NCBI RefSeq assembly: GCF_900169145.1
Contig: NZ_FXZD01000007.1
Coordinates: 124,001-188,000, forward strand
DNA from: Brevibacterium antiquum CNRZ 918
Lineage (GTDB): Bacteria > Actinomycetota > Actinomycetes > Actinomycetales > Brevibacteriaceae
DNA length: 64,000 bases
Direction of reading: 5' to 3'
The notes under the pieces were generated by a model. That model did not search any database and was not told the DNA's origin. It saw only the letters and a list, made by a program, of their open reading frames with translations. Positions 45,113-57,139 of this stretch are shown in pieces (the stretch's first letter is position 1; the number at the start of each line of letters is the position of its first letter). The position numbers and the translations under genes are program-made.

Positions 45113-46288
45113 ATGAAATCTGCGTGGGCATCTGTTCTGATCGTCATCGGAATCGTTGTCGCCGCATTCAACTTGCGTCCAGGCGTGACGGGACTGTCAC
45201 CTCTGCTGGATGCCATGGGCGCCGAGATCCATCTCAGCGCGGTCTTCCTGGCAGTCATCGGAATGCTGCCGCCGCTGCTCTACGGAATCAGCGGCTTCAT
45301 CACACCACGGCTGTACAACCGCTTCTCTGGTCTGACGATCTCTCTGGCAGTCATGATCATGATCACGGCGGGTCTGGGCCTGCGTGCGGTTGTCGACTCT
45401 CCCGCGATCTTCCTGGCGCTCAGCATCCTCGCACTCCTGGGCATGGGCATCGGCAATGTGGTTGTGCCACCGATCGTGAAGTCCTACTTCCCTGATCGTG
45501 TCGCACTGATGTCGACAGTGCACGTGGGCCTGCTGCAGCTGGGGACATTCATCCCCCCGCTCGTGGCAGTGCCTCTGGCGTCGAAGTTCGAATGGCGTGG
45601 GTCACTGCTCGTGTGGGCTGCGTCCGCAGCAGTGGGGATCGCCGTCTGGGTCGTGATCGTCGTGCTCAAACCTGCACCCCGTTCTCAGGTCTCGGCCACA
45701 GTCGTCGGCGGAAGCGAACTTCTGCGACTGGTCAAGACCCGTCGTGCCTGGGCACTGATGACGATGACCGGGCTGACCTCCTTCAACAACTTCATCCTAT
45801 TCACATGGCTGCCCACCCTGCTGACACGCTCGGGCTTCGACCCGGCATTCGCGGGAGCCATGCTCGCCCTTGTGACCGCCATTCCCCTCGTCCTCGGGTT
45901 CGTCCTGCCGCTTCTGGCACAGAAGATGTCCACCGCTTCACCGATCGTCATTGCCTTCTGCGGCTGCCTGGCCGCCGGGTACCTCGGTCTGTGGCTCATC
46001 CCCGAAGTCGCACCAGTGCTGTGGACGGTCCTGTTAGGCATCGGAATCTCGACGTTCCCACTGGCCCTGACCCTGATCACCCTGCGCTCTCGCAGCGCCG
46101 ACGCCTCGGCAGCGCTGTCGGGCTTCGTCCAAGGCGGCGGCTATCTGATGGCTGCCACCGGCCCCCTGATCTTCGCTTTCCTGATCCAGAATTTTGACGC
46201 TACGTGGCCCGCCTATGCCGTGGTGCTGGCCTCCATCGCGGTGAAGTTCGCAGTCAGCTTCTCCGCCTGCCGCCCCGGCTCGATCTGA
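45113..46288 (+). CDS. CynX/NimT-type MFS transporter
   Basis: A 391-residue major facilitator with about twelve membrane segments. The first segment ends FNLRPGVTGLSPLLD, the CynX/NimT signature (NLRPxxxxxxP) of cyanate or nitroimidazole-type transporters. Its substrate cannot be inferred. It follows the ABC permease by 45 nt without a terminator, and no strong ribosome binding site precedes the ATG. Whether it belongs to the same transcript is not clear. Confidence 0.9.
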   Translation: MKSAWASVLIVIGIVVAAFNLRPGVTGLSPLLDAMGAEIHLSAVFLAVIGMLPPLLYGISGFITPRLYNRFSGLTISLAVMIMITAGLGLRAVVDSPAIFLALSILALLGMGIGNVVVPPIVKSYFPDRVALMSTVHVGLLQLGTFIPPLVAVPLASKFEWRGSLLVWAASAAVGIAVWVVIVVLKPAPRSQVSATVVGGSELLRLVKTRRAWALMTMTGLTSFNNFILFTWLPTLLTRSGFDPAFAGAMLALVTAIPLVLGFVLPLLAQKMSTASPIVIAFCGCLAAGYLGLWLIPEVAPVLWTVLLGIGISTFPLALTLITLRSRSADASAALSGFVQGGGYLMAATGPLIFAFLIQNFDATWPAYAVVLASIAVKFAVSFSACRPGSI

Positions 46289-46385
46289 TCTGGGCACCCC
46301 ACGAGCCGAGAGGATGCTGAAGACGATGCTGAGGACTATGACACCTGATTCGCCGTCGACAACCGGACACGAGTAATCTGATCGA

Positions 46386-47288
46386 GTGACCCCGGAACTT
46401 CTGCAGACCGCTCTGGCGCGTGCGCTGGCGAGCGCCGCCGCCGCACGTGGAATCGACAGCGGGCCTGTTGCGAGCCCGCACCTTCGCCGGTCGCAGGCAC
46501 AGCGTCACGGGGACTGGGTCTCGACAATCGCACTGCGCAGTGCTGCGACTCTGCACACCGAGCCCAGGAGCCTGGCAGAGGAGATCGCGGCAATGCTGCG
46601 TGACGACACCGGAGTGACCCGAGTCGACGTCGCCGGCCCCGGGTTCCTCAACATTTCAGTCAGTCCCAGCAGCCTCGCCCAGATCGCCGCTGACATCGTC
46701 AGCGCCGAGACGGCATTCGGTCCAGATCACGACACGGCAGCGCGTATCGAAACCACAGTCAACTGTCGCCTCTCCTCCAGCTGCGAGCTGCAGGCTCTGC
46801 ACCCCGCTGTGGGGACCGACGTGCTTCGCTTCACGGCCGCACGTGGCGCCGCAGTGTCATCGCATCTGGGCGATATGAGATTGCTGCGCAGAGCCCACCC
46901 GGACAACCCTGTGTACCTCGTCCAGTTCGCCCACGCCTCAGCCTGCCGAATCGAACGCCGTGCAACATCGGCTGGAATCGACGCCTCCGACTTCGACCCC
47001 TACACCCTGACCGATGACACTGAGACTGCGCTGGCTGCAGCGCTGGCCGACTTCATCGCCACGACGGGCCGCGCCGCCTCCCTCGGCGAACCACAGCGCA
47101 TCACCTGCCTCCTCGAAGCCGCATCTCAGCTGTTTCTGGACTGGGTGGACGCATGCCCTGTGACACCGAGCGTCGACGAGGACATCACGCGACTCCACGC
47201 TTCCCGGCTGGTCCTCGACCGAGCCGCCATCATCGTCCTGACCACAGGACTTCGACTACTGGGCGCCTGCGCCCCGGAGAGGATGTAA
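46386..47288 (+). CDS. ArgS-related anticodon-binding protein (NrtL-like)
   Basis: A 300-residue protein made of the N-terminal tRNA-binding domain of arginyl-tRNA synthetase (HGDWVSTIAL at 41-50 and VAGPGFLNISVS at 82-93, about 1-130) joined directly to a DALR anticodon-binding domain (about 160-300). The Rossmann catalytic core with HIGH and KMSKS is absent and has not been lost by truncation, since both ends are intact. Actinobacterial relatives are annotated as ArgS-related anticodon-binding protein NrtL. The GTG start follows a TAATCT hexamer (46374-46379) by 6 nt, so the mRNA may be leaderless. The stop overlaps lysA by one base. Confidence 0.8.
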   Translation: MTPELLQTALARALASAAAARGIDSGPVASPHLRRSQAQRHGDWVSTIALRSAATLHTEPRSLAEEIAAMLRDDTGVTRVDVAGPGFLNISVSPSSLAQIAADIVSAETAFGPDHDTAARIETTVNCRLSSSCELQALHPAVGTDVLRFTAARGAAVSSHLGDMRLLRRAHPDNPVYLVQFAHASACRIERRATSAGIDASDFDPYTLTDDTETALAAALADFIATTGRAASLGEPQRITCLLEAASQLFLDWVDACPVTPSVDEDITRLHASRLVLDRAAIIVLTTGLRLLGACAPERM

Positions 47289-48712
47289 TGCCTGCCCACA
47301 TCGCCGGCACCTTGCACGCCACACCCGCACCCGTGTGGTTGCCCTACCCCGAAGACGTCAACGCGCTCCTGCCCAGCCTGTGGTCGGACAACGTGACGAA
47401 GTCCGACTCCGGTGTCCTCACCGTCGCCGGGCACACAGTCACCGACCTCGCCGAACGCTACGGAACCCCGACCCTCGTCATGGACGTCGCTGACTTCACC
47501 GCCCGGGCCGAGAACTACGTCAGCGCCTACTCGGCCGCCTTCTCCGCAGACAAGGGCCTGGCCGGAGTCGACGTCTTCTACGCGGGAAAGGCATTCCTGT
47601 GCACCGCTGTCGCTCGGTGGGTTCATGAGGCAGGCCTTGGTCTCGACACCTGTTCCCTGGGAGAGATGATGGTGGCCCGGGCAGCAGGAGTTCCAGGCGA
47701 ACGGGTCGGTCTGCACGGCAACAACAAGTCTGTGGCCGAGCTCGAATATGCACTCGACTACGGTGTGGGACGGATCTTCGTCGACAGCCTCGACGAGATC
47801 TCCCTTCTCGAATCGATCGCGGCCGCCAAGGGCACCGTTGCCCCGGTGATGCTGCGGGTCACGGTGGGAGTGGAGGCCCACACCCACGATTTCATCGCCA
47901 CAGCGCATGAGGATCAGAAATTCGGTCTCTCCGTCTCCGCCGGAACCGCGGCGAGGGCCGCAGGGGCCGTGGCGAACTCATCGCATCTGCGTTTCGACGG
48001 CCTCCACTCGCATATCGGCTCGCAGATCTTCGATATTTCCGGCTTCCAGGTTGCTGCCGCCCGTGTCCTGGCTCTGCGAGCAGAGATCATGGCCGAACAC
48101 GGTGTCGATCTGCCCGATGTCGATCTGGGCGGTGGCTTCGGCATCCGCTACACCTCACAGGACACCCCCATCCCGGTGGCTGAGATGGCTCAGGAGCTCG
48201 CCGAAGTGGTCGCCAAGGAATGCCGCGGTCTGGGCACGAACGTGCCGCGGATCTCCATCGAGCCCGGACGCGCGATCGTGTCACCGTCCATGTTCACCCT
48301 CTACCGGGTCGGCACCGTCAAAGACGTCGACACCGACAATGGCCTGCGCACCTACGTCGCCGTCGACGGGGGGATGAGCGACAACATTCGGACAGCTCTC
48401 TACGATGCTGACTATTCGTGTACCTTGGCCAATCGGAACTCCAGTTCCGAACCCACCATCGTGCGCGTCGTGGGCAAGCACTGCGAATCCGGTGACATCA
48501 TCGTCCGAGACGAATACATGGGATCCGATGTGTCCTCCGGCGACCTCGTCGCAGTCCCGAGCACCGGTGCCTACTGCCGGTCATTGGCCAACAACTACAA
48601 CCACCTGCCCAAACCAGGGGTCCTGGCCGTGACAACGGATAAGGTTGAGTGGATCGTGACGCCCGAGGACTACTCTCAGATGTTGCGCAGCGATCCGGGA
48701 ATGAACGTTTGA
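47288..48712 (+). CDS. lysA: Diaminopimelate decarboxylase
   Basis: A 474-residue PLP enzyme that makes lysine from meso-DAP, the last step of the pathway. VDVFYAGKAF (near residue 98) carries the PLP lysine; HSHIGSQI and DLGGGFGIRY give the phosphate loop, and the C-terminal KHCESGDII and GAYCRSLANNYN complete the family motifs. It is longer than typical enzymes by about 25 N-terminal residues, as in other actinobacteria. The start ATG overlaps the stop of the NrtL-like gene (taATG), and a 45-codon upstream extension is rejected for that reason. It is followed 43 nt later by hom. Confidence 0.96.
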   Translation: MPAHIAGTLHATPAPVWLPYPEDVNALLPSLWSDNVTKSDSGVLTVAGHTVTDLAERYGTPTLVMDVADFTARAENYVSAYSAAFSADKGLAGVDVFYAGKAFLCTAVARWVHEAGLGLDTCSLGEMMVARAAGVPGERVGLHGNNKSVAELEYALDYGVGRIFVDSLDEISLLESIAAAKGTVAPVMLRVTVGVEAHTHDFIATAHEDQKFGLSVSAGTAARAAGAVANSSHLRFDGLHSHIGSQIFDISGFQVAAARVLALRAEIMAEHGVDLPDVDLGGGFGIRYTSQDTPIPVAEMAQELAEVVAKECRGLGTNVPRISIEPGRAIVSPSMFTLYRVGTVKDVDTDNGLRTYVAVDGGMSDNIRTALYDADYSCTLANRNSSSEPTIVRVVGKHCESGDIIVRDEYMGSDVSSGDLVAVPSTGAYCRSLANNYNHLPKPGVLAVTTDKVEWIVTPEDYSQMLRSDPGMNV

Positions 48713-48755
48713 GAGCGGGTATGAGTGCCATTGAAGACAGCGAAAAGGTGAACAG

Positions 48756-50063
48756 ATGCAGGCTTTGAAAGTTGCCATGCTCGGATGTGGAGTCGTCGGC
48801 ACCGAGGTCGCCACCCGCATCCAGAACCGGAGCGAGGCTCTGGCCGAACGGATCGGTGCGCCTCTGAAACTGAGCGCAATCGTCGTCCGCGACACCTCGA
48901 AGCAGCGCCCGGGGATCGACCCGAGCCTGCTGACGACCGATGCGGAGGCGGCCATCGCCGACGCCGATATCGTCATCGAGTTGATGGGAGGCATCGAACC
49001 TGCCAAAACGCTTATCCGCTCGGCACTCGACCACGGCTCCTCCGTCGTCACCGCCAACAAGGCTCTGCTGGCCGCTAACTACGGTGAGCTCATGTCTGCG
49101 GCGGACACGGCCGGTGTCCGTCTCGAGCACGAAGCCGCCGTCGCCGGTGCCATTCCCATCATCCGTCCCGTCGGCGACTCTCTGGCAGGGGACCGGATCG
49201 ACCGAATCATGGGCATCGTCAACGGCACCACCAACTACATCCTCGATCAGATGGATTCCGAAGGCTGGAGCTTCGACGAAGCGCTCACGACCGCGCAGGA
49301 GCTGGGATACGCCGAGGCGGACCCAAGCGCTGACATCGGTGGCCATGATGCCGCTGCCAAGGCCGCGATTCTTTCGTCACTGGCTTTTCACGCCCCTGTC
49401 TCGATCGACGATGTCCACGTTGAAGGCATCGAAGACATCACACCGGAGATGGTCGCCACGGCTCGGGACCAGGGATTCGTCATCAAACTCCTCGCCGTCT
49501 GCGAACGCGTCAGCGAATCGCCCGCCGGGCCGGGGCTGTCCGCTCGCGTCTACCCGGCGCTGCTGGGACGCAGTCACCCTCTTGCAACAGTGCGCGGAGC
49601 CTACAACGCGGTCTTCATCGAGGCCGAGGCTGCTGGGTCGCTGATGTTCTACGGGCAGGGGGCCGGCGGCGAACCGACTGCGTCTGCGGTCCTCGGCGAT
49701 GTGGTCTCAGTGGCCCGTCGCAAGGTTCTCGGTGGTCGGGGCCAGTATGAGCGTCCCTTCCACGAGGACTCGACCATCCTGCCGATATCGGCGATCACCA
49801 CCCGATACCACATCACGCTCGACGTGGTCGATCGCCCGGGCGTCCTCGCCGCAGTCTCCGAGATCTTCTCCAACGAGGGCGCATCGATCGAACTCATGCG
49901 CCAGACCGTGGGAGAAGTCGACGACCAGGGCACTCAGCACGCGAAGCTCGTGCTCGCCACCCACTCGAACACCGACGCGATCCTGCGGGAGACGGTCGAC
50001 CGCCTCGGCGGCCTCACCGTGGTACGCGCCGTCAAATCCGTGATCCGTGTAGAAGGACAGTGA
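48756..50063 (+). CDS. hom: Homoserine dehydrogenase
   Basis: A 435-residue enzyme reducing aspartate semialdehyde to homoserine. The NAD(P)-binding GCGVVG motif is at 10-15, [10 protein letters not shown] near 98-107 and the signature [14 protein letters not shown], then [18 protein letters not shown], near 155-210. A C-terminal ACT domain ([20 protein letters not shown], near 349-368) is present, so threonine feedback is expected as in corynebacterial Hom. AAAAGGTG precedes the ATG. It is the first gene of the hom-thrC-thrB operon. Confidence 0.97.
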   Translation: MQALKVAMLGCGVVGTEVATRIQNRSEALAERIGAPLKLSAIVVRDTSKQRPGIDPSLLTTDAEAAIADADIVIELMGGIEPAKTLIRSALDHGSSVVTANKALLAANYGELMSAADTAGVRLEHEAAVAGAIPIIRPVGDSLAGDRIDRIMGIVNGTTNYILDQMDSEGWSFDEALTTAQELGYAEADPSADIGGHDAAAKAAILSSLAFHAPVSIDDVHVEGIEDITPEMVATARDQGFVIKLLAVCERVSESPAGPGLSARVYPALLGRSHPLATVRGAYNAVFIEAEAAGSLMFYGQGAGGEPTASAVLGDVVSVARRKVLGGRGQYERPFHEDSTILPISAITTRYHITLDVVDRPGVLAAVSEIFSNEGASIELMRQTVGEVDDQGTQHAKLVLATHSNTDAILRETVDRLGGLTVVRAVKSVIRVEGQ

Positions 50064-50065
50064 GA

Positions 50066-51154
50066 ATGACCGAGTTTCCCAAAAAGCACTGGCAGGGAGT
50101 TGTCGAGGAATATCGCGCCCTTCTCAATATTGCCGAGACCACACCGGCTGTGACCCTGGGCGAAGGCGGGACACCGCTCATTCACGCGGAGAAGCTCAGC
50201 GAGCTCACCGGAGCGAACGTGTGGGTGAAGTACGAAGGCCTCAACCCGACAGCGTCCTTCAAGGACCGGGGCATGACGATGGCCATCACGAAGGCAGTGG
50301 CTCAGGGTGCGAAGGCCGTGATCTGCGCGTCGACAGGCAACACCTCGGCCTCGGCAGCGGCCTACGCCACCAAGGCCGGACTCACCTGTGCCGTGCTGGT
50401 GCCCACCGGCAAGATCGCTCCGGGCAAGATGAGCCAGGCCATCGCCCATGGGGCCACACTGCTTGAAGTGGACGGAAACTTCGACGACTGCCTGACTCTG
50501 TGCCGGAAGCTCTCCGAGTCCTACCCAGTTCACCTCGTCAACTCCGTCAACCCGGATCGCATCGAGGGACAGAAGACTGCGTCCTTCGAAGTCGTCGACG
50601 TCCTGGGCGACGCCCCCGACATCCACGTGCTGCCTGTGGGCAACGCGGGCAATATCACCGCGTACTGGAAGGGCTACCGCCAGTATCAGGAAATCGGAGC
50701 CGCCACACGCCTGCCGCAGATGTGGGGCTTCCAAGCCGCCGGTTCGGCCCCGATCGTGCTCGGCCACCCCGTCGACGAACCCGATACGATCGCCACGGCC
50801 ATCCGGATAGGCAATCCGGCCAGCTGGCAGCAGGCCGTTGAGGCCCGCGACTCCTCCGGTGGAGTTATCGACTCGGTCACCGACGATGAAATCCTGCGCG
50901 CGCACAAGATCCTGTCCAGGGAAGAGGGAATCTTCGTCGAACCCGGTTCGGCCTCTTCGGTGGCTGGACTGCTGAAGATGTCCGAGGCGGGCAAGGTCCC
51001 TGCCGGGGCGACGATCGCGGTCACCGTGACCGGTCACGGCCTCAAGGATCCCAGCTGGGCACTGCACACGGCTGACGGTTCCGAGATCGAGCCGAAGCGG
51101 GTCTCCGTCGATGCCGTCAGCGCGGCACGGGCTCTCGGGCTCGAAGACAGATGA
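50066..51154 (+). CDS. thrC: Threonine synthase
   Basis: A 362-residue PLP enzyme making threonine from O-phosphohomoserine. [18 protein letters not shown] (near residues 52-69) holds the PLP lysine, and [18 protein letters not shown] is the phosphate-binding loop region. The start at 50066 is chosen over a GTG at 50060 because AGAAGGA stands 8 nt upstream. The stop overlaps the thrB ATG by 4 nt (ATGA). Confidence 0.97.
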   Translation: MTEFPKKHWQGVVEEYRALLNIAETTPAVTLGEGGTPLIHAEKLSELTGANVWVKYEGLNPTASFKDRGMTMAITKAVAQGAKAVICASTGNTSASAAAYATKAGLTCAVLVPTGKIAPGKMSQAIAHGATLLEVDGNFDDCLTLCRKLSESYPVHLVNSVNPDRIEGQKTASFEVVDVLGDAPDIHVLPVGNAGNITAYWKGYRQYQEIGAATRLPQMWGFQAAGSAPIVLGHPVDEPDTIATAIRIGNPASWQQAVEARDSSGGVIDSVTDDEILRAHKILSREEGIFVEPGSASSVAGLLKMSEAGKVPAGATIAVTVTGHGLKDPSWALHTADGSEIEPKRVSVDAVSAARALGLEDR

Positions 51155-52086
51155 GCGTGAGGATCCAGATCGAGGTTCCGGCCACCTCGGCGAACCTGGG
51201 CCCCGGTTATGATGCCTTCGGCCTTGCTCTCGGGATCTTCGATACGCTGACTCTGACGATCCATGATGACCCTGTCGACCCCAGCACCTGCGTGAGGGTG
51301 ACGGGGGAGAGCGCTGAGACTCTGCCGACGGATCGGTCCCATCTCATCATGCGGGTGATCGGTGATGTGCTCAATGCAGAGTATCCGGAGGCCCCCGCCG
51401 GCCTGGGGGAGCGGCTCAGCTTGGACTGTGTCAACCGGATACCCCATTCTCGCGGCCTGGGGTCCTCCGCGGCGGCGATCGTGGGCGCCATTGCGCTGGC
51501 CGGTGAGGTCGGCGCTCACGCCGGAGGTCAGAAGCTGAGCAGGCAGCGTGTGCTTGAGCTCGCCTCCGAACTCGAGGGCCACCCCGACAATGCGGCCCCT
51601 GCCGTCTCCGGGGGACTGACCATCTCCCTGCCGGATCCTGCGCGCTCGTGGCAGGTACCGGCCAACACCATCGCCGAGGTGACCGTGCTGGTGCCCGACG
51701 TACGTCTGGACACGGAGATCGCTCGAAGCGTGATCCCTGCTTCCATCGAACATGAGGTCGCCGCAGAGAACTCCGCGCGTGCCGGACTGCTCATCCATGG
51801 CTTCGTCACCGATTCCTCGGTTCTGCTGGAGGCCACCGCGGATCGTCTGCATCAGGAATTTCGACGTGATGCGTATCCCGAGTCGATGTCACTCGTCGAT
51901 GCTCTGCGCGCCGAGGGTCTGCCCGCCGTGATCTCGGGTGCCGGACCCACCGTCCTCGTACTCGCGAGCACGGTTCCCCCGGCACTGATCTCAGAAGCGG
52001 TGACACTCGTTCACACCTCCATTGACCTCGGCGGATATCGCCTCAAAGAAACGAAACAGACATCGGATTCGCGTGAACGCCGTTGA
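51151..52086 (+). CDS. thrB: Homoserine kinase
   Basis: A 311-residue GHMP-family kinase that phosphorylates homoserine. [19 protein letters not shown] at 9-27 is the N-terminal family signature, [17 protein letters not shown] (about 97-113) the ATP-binding GHMP motif, and GAGPTVLVL near 265 the third conserved region. It completes the threonine operon and starts inside the thrC stop codon. Confidence 0.97.
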   Translation: MSVRIQIEVPATSANLGPGYDAFGLALGIFDTLTLTIHDDPVDPSTCVRVTGESAETLPTDRSHLIMRVIGDVLNAEYPEAPAGLGERLSLDCVNRIPHSRGLGSSAAAIVGAIALAGEVGAHAGGQKLSRQRVLELASELEGHPDNAAPAVSGGLTISLPDPARSWQVPANTIAEVTVLVPDVRLDTEIARSVIPASIEHEVAAENSARAGLLIHGFVTDSSVLLEATADRLHQEFRRDAYPESMSLVDALRAEGLPAVISGAGPTVLVLASTVPPALISEAVTLVHTSIDLGGYRLKETKQTSDSRERR

Positions 52087-52108
52087 GCACGTAAACTAAG
52101 AGTGTTCC

Positions 52109-52155
52109 GTCAGTGATCGGATTCTGCGGTATGCATCGCGAATCCACTGACTTTT
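52109..52155 (+). terminator. Terminator or attenuator between thrB and rho
   Basis: GTCAGT pairs with ACTGAC and, inside, GGATTC with GAATCC, followed by CTTTTC. It stands 22 nt after thrB and about 130 nt before rho, so it may end the threonine operon or act in the rho leader. Confidence 0.6.
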
Positions 52156-52283
52156 CACAAATTCTGGAACGTCTCCTGCTCATTCTTAGGCAGGTTATCT
52201 TTCACAATGCACCGTCAATGGTGTTTCCGTCGCCGTGAGTAAACGGCTCTTGCCGCACGGCCGAAAGAGGGAGAAGGACCTTC

Positions 52284-54431
<2,148 letters not shown>

Positions 54432-54432
54432 G

Positions 54433-55512
54433 ATGGCTGACGATGACACCCTTACAGCCAGCGTCAGCGCACTGCTCGACGAGCATGCACGTCTGCAGTC
54501 GGAACTCTCCGATCCTGCGGTGCACGCTGACGCTGGCCGCGCCAAGAAGCTGACCAGGCGCTACGCAGAACTCGACAAGGTCGCTGTGACCGCTCGTCGG
54601 TTCGCCCAGCTCGAAGACGACGCCGCCGCCGCGGAAGAACTCGCGGCCGACGATGCCGAATTCGGCGCTGAGGCCACACGCCTGCACGAGGAAGCCTCGG
54701 ACGTCGAGGCCGAACTCAGAGACCTCTTGGTTCCCAGCGACCCCGACGATGCACGCGATGCGATCATCGAGATCAAAGCTGGTGAGGGTGGCGACGAATC
54801 CGCGCTGTTCGCAGGAGATCTCCTGCGGATGTACCAGCGCTGGATCGACTCGCGCGGATGGTCCTCGCAGATCCTGGATGCCACGCATTCTGACCTCGGA
54901 GGCTACAAAGACGTGACCCTGGCCCTGAAGGCCAAGGATGACGGTGCCTACGGGTGGGTGAAGTTCGAAGGTGGTGTCCACAGGGTCCAACGCGTGCCCG
55001 TGACCGAATCCCAAGGACGCATCCACACCTCGGCTGCCGGCGTGCTCGTGTTTCCGGAAGTGGACGAGCCGGAAGAAGTGGCGCTCGATGACAACGATCT
55101 GCGCATCGATGTCTACCGATCTTCGGGCCCCGGCGGTCAGTCCGTGAACACGACGGACTCCGCCGTGCGCATCACCCATGTACCGACGGGCATCACCGCC
55201 AGCTGTCAGAACGAGAAATCGCAGCTGCAGAACAAGGAAGCAGCACTGCGGATGCTGCGCGCCCGCATCCTGGCCAAACAGGCCGAGGAAGCCGCAGCCG
55301 AGGCCGCGGACATTCGACGGTCCCAGGTTCGCACCGTTGACCGTTCGGAACGCATCCGCACCTACAATTTCCCCGAAAACCGGATCACGGATCATCGGAC
55401 TGGCTACAAGGCCTACAACCTTGACCAGGTTCTCGCCGGCGACCTCGACCCTGTCATCGGTTCCTGCCGTGAGGCTGACAAAACAGCACGACTCGACGCG
55501 CTGGGAGACTGA
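54433..55512 (+). CDS. prfA: Peptide chain release factor 1
   Basis: A 359-residue class I release factor reading UAA and UAG. The GGQ loop is in [17 protein letters not shown] (near residues 226-242). The stop-codon recognition PxT-like stretch and the rest of domain 2 ([20 protein letters not shown] near 180-199) are typical. It begins 1 nt after the rho stop codon and is followed by prmC, which methylates it. Confidence 0.97.
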   Translation: MADDDTLTASVSALLDEHARLQSELSDPAVHADAGRAKKLTRRYAELDKVAVTARRFAQLEDDAAAAEELAADDAEFGAEATRLHEEASDVEAELRDLLVPSDPDDARDAIIEIKAGEGGDESALFAGDLLRMYQRWIDSRGWSSQILDATHSDLGGYKDVTLALKAKDDGAYGWVKFEGGVHRVQRVPVTESQGRIHTSAAGVLVFPEVDEPEEVALDDNDLRIDVYRSSGPGGQSVNTTDSAVRITHVPTGITASCQNEKSQLQNKEAALRMLRARILAKQAEEAAAEAADIRRSQVRTVDRSERIRTYNFPENRITDHRTGYKAYNLDQVLAGDLDPVIGSCREADKTARLDALGD

Positions 55513-55546
55513 CCTGAATCCGCGCCCGCCCGCTTCCGAAGAGGAC

Positions 55547-56434
55547 GTGTCGACGGTGCTGCGCGGGGCCGCTCAGCTGCTGGCCGACGCCGACGTACCC
55601 AATCCTGATCCGGACTCCGCAGCTCTGCTCGCCCACGCATGGGGAATCGAGGCCTCCGACCTGGCGCGCAAACGCCTCTTCGGCGAGACTGTTCCCGCCG
55701 GAGTCACCGAAGTCTTCGCACAACTCGTCGACCGGCGGCGTCAGCGGGTCCCACTTCAGCACATCATCGGAGTCGCAGCCTTTCGTCACCTCGAACTGCA
55801 GGTCGGTCCTGGAGTCTTCGTCCCCCGCCCTGAGACTGAGCTCCTCGTCACAGAGGTCCTCGAGGAGCTGGACAGGCAACAGAACGCCCACGAGGGCTTA
55901 GTCATCGATCTGTGCTCCGGTTCGGGCGCGATCACGCTCTCCCTGGCCACCGAACATCCGCGGCTGGCCATCATCGGCGTCGAGTCCGAAGCCGAGGCCC
56001 TGAACTGGTCGCTGAAGAATCTTGCGTCGGTCAACCTCGGTGATTCGAGAGTCGAGCTGATCTCCGGTGACGCGACGAGATTCGCCGATGACCGACCAGA
56101 CCTGTGGGGCAGGGCCGATGTCGTCGTGACCAACCCTCCCTACGTGCCCGATGACGCTGTGCCCCGCGATTCCGAGGTACGCGAACATGATCCGGCTGCC
56201 GCTCTCTACGGAGGTTCGACGGGCCTGGAAATCCCACGACTCATCCTGTTGCAGGCGGAGAAGTTGCTGCGTCCCGGTGGATTCTTCATCATGGAACATT
56301 CCGAAGAACAGGGTCCACAAGCCTGCGAACTCATCATGTCCACGGCCAGTCTCAGGCGGGCCGCAACCTACCCGGACTACACTGGACGCGACCGCTACAC
56401 GGTGGCCCATCGTGTGACAGGGGTCGACCTGTGA
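55547..56434 (+). CDS. prmC: Release factor glutamine methyltransferase
   Basis: A 295-residue SAM-dependent enzyme that methylates the GGQ glutamine of release factors. VPRPETELLV (near 92-101), the SAM site VIDLCSGSGAITLSLA and VVTNPPYVP with the catalytic NPPY are all present. The start is uncertain: GTG at 55547 gives the expected family length and is used here, a CTG at 55514 preceded by GGGAG is a rarer alternative, and no ATG is available in this frame near the prfA stop. Confidence 0.93.
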   Translation: MSTVLRGAAQLLADADVPNPDPDSAALLAHAWGIEASDLARKRLFGETVPAGVTEVFAQLVDRRRQRVPLQHIIGVAAFRHLELQVGPGVFVPRPETELLVTEVLEELDRQQNAHEGLVIDLCSGSGAITLSLATEHPRLAIIGVESEAEALNWSLKNLASVNLGDSRVELISGDATRFADDRPDLWGRADVVVTNPPYVPDDAVPRDSEVREHDPAAALYGGSTGLEIPRLILLQAEKLLRPGGFFIMEHSEEQGPQACELIMSTASLRRAATYPDYTGRDRYTVAHRVTGVDL

Positions 56435-56488
56435 CCATGGACCACCCGGTTCGGGCCACTGACCACCATGATTCGAAACGGAGAATTC

Positions 56489-57139
56489 GTGTCGAGACGA
56501 TTCGACGTCACCCAAAGCGACATCCGTGATCTTGTCCTTGACGAATGTGCCAGGGTCAGCGAAACGGGCAATCTGCTCGTCATTCCCACGGACACCGTGT
56601 ACGGTATCGCCGCAGACGCGTTCAGCGCCTCAGCTGTCTCCGCTCTGCTTGCGGCGAAGGGACGCGGACGCGACATGCCGCCGCCGGTTCTCGTCCCGCG
56701 AGCGGAGACCGTCTTCGGACTCGTCGACGGCGTCGACGAGAGGATGCTGTCGCTGACCGCCCAATTCTGGCCAGGACCGCTGACGATCATAGCCAATGCT
56801 CAGCCGTCGTTGGACTGGGACCTCGGCGACACCCATGGCACAGTTGCGGTGCGGATGCCCGACGACGAATACGCTCTCGCTTTGTTGGGCCGTACAGGGC
56901 CACTGGCCGTCTCGAGCGCCAACATCTCCGGTCAGCCCGCAGCCACCTCAGCGGATGAGGCGATGGAGATGCTGGGCGACGATGTCGACATCTACGTCGA
57001 CGGGGGAGCCCGCGTGTCGGGAGTCTCTTCGACGATCGTCGACCTCACCGGAGATGTTCCCCGAATCGTGCGCGAAGGGCCTGTGACCATCGAGGAACTG
57101 CGTGACATCGTCCCCGACATCCTCGACCTGGACGGCTGA
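56489..57139 (+). CDS. tsaC: L-threonylcarbamoyladenylate synthase
   Basis: A 216-residue YrdC/Sua5-type enzyme that makes threonylcarbamoyl-AMP for the t6A37 tRNA modification. VIPTDTVYGIAADAFS (near 30-45) and KGRGRDMPPPVLV (near 58-70) are the family signatures; SSANISGQPAATSADEA near 141-157 supports it. It lacks the Sua5 C-terminal extension. The GTG at 56489 is chosen over the ATG at 56468 because GGAG precedes it by 5 nt. The stop directly abuts the wecA start. Confidence 0.95.
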   Translation: MSRRFDVTQSDIRDLVLDECARVSETGNLLVIPTDTVYGIAADAFSASAVSALLAAKGRGRDMPPPVLVPRAETVFGLVDGVDERMLSLTAQFWPGPLTIIANAQPSLDWDLGDTHGTVAVRMPDDEYALALLGRTGPLAVSSANISGQPAATSADEAMEMLGDDVDIYVDGGARVSGVSSTIVDLTGDVPRIVREGPVTIEELRDIVPDILDLDG

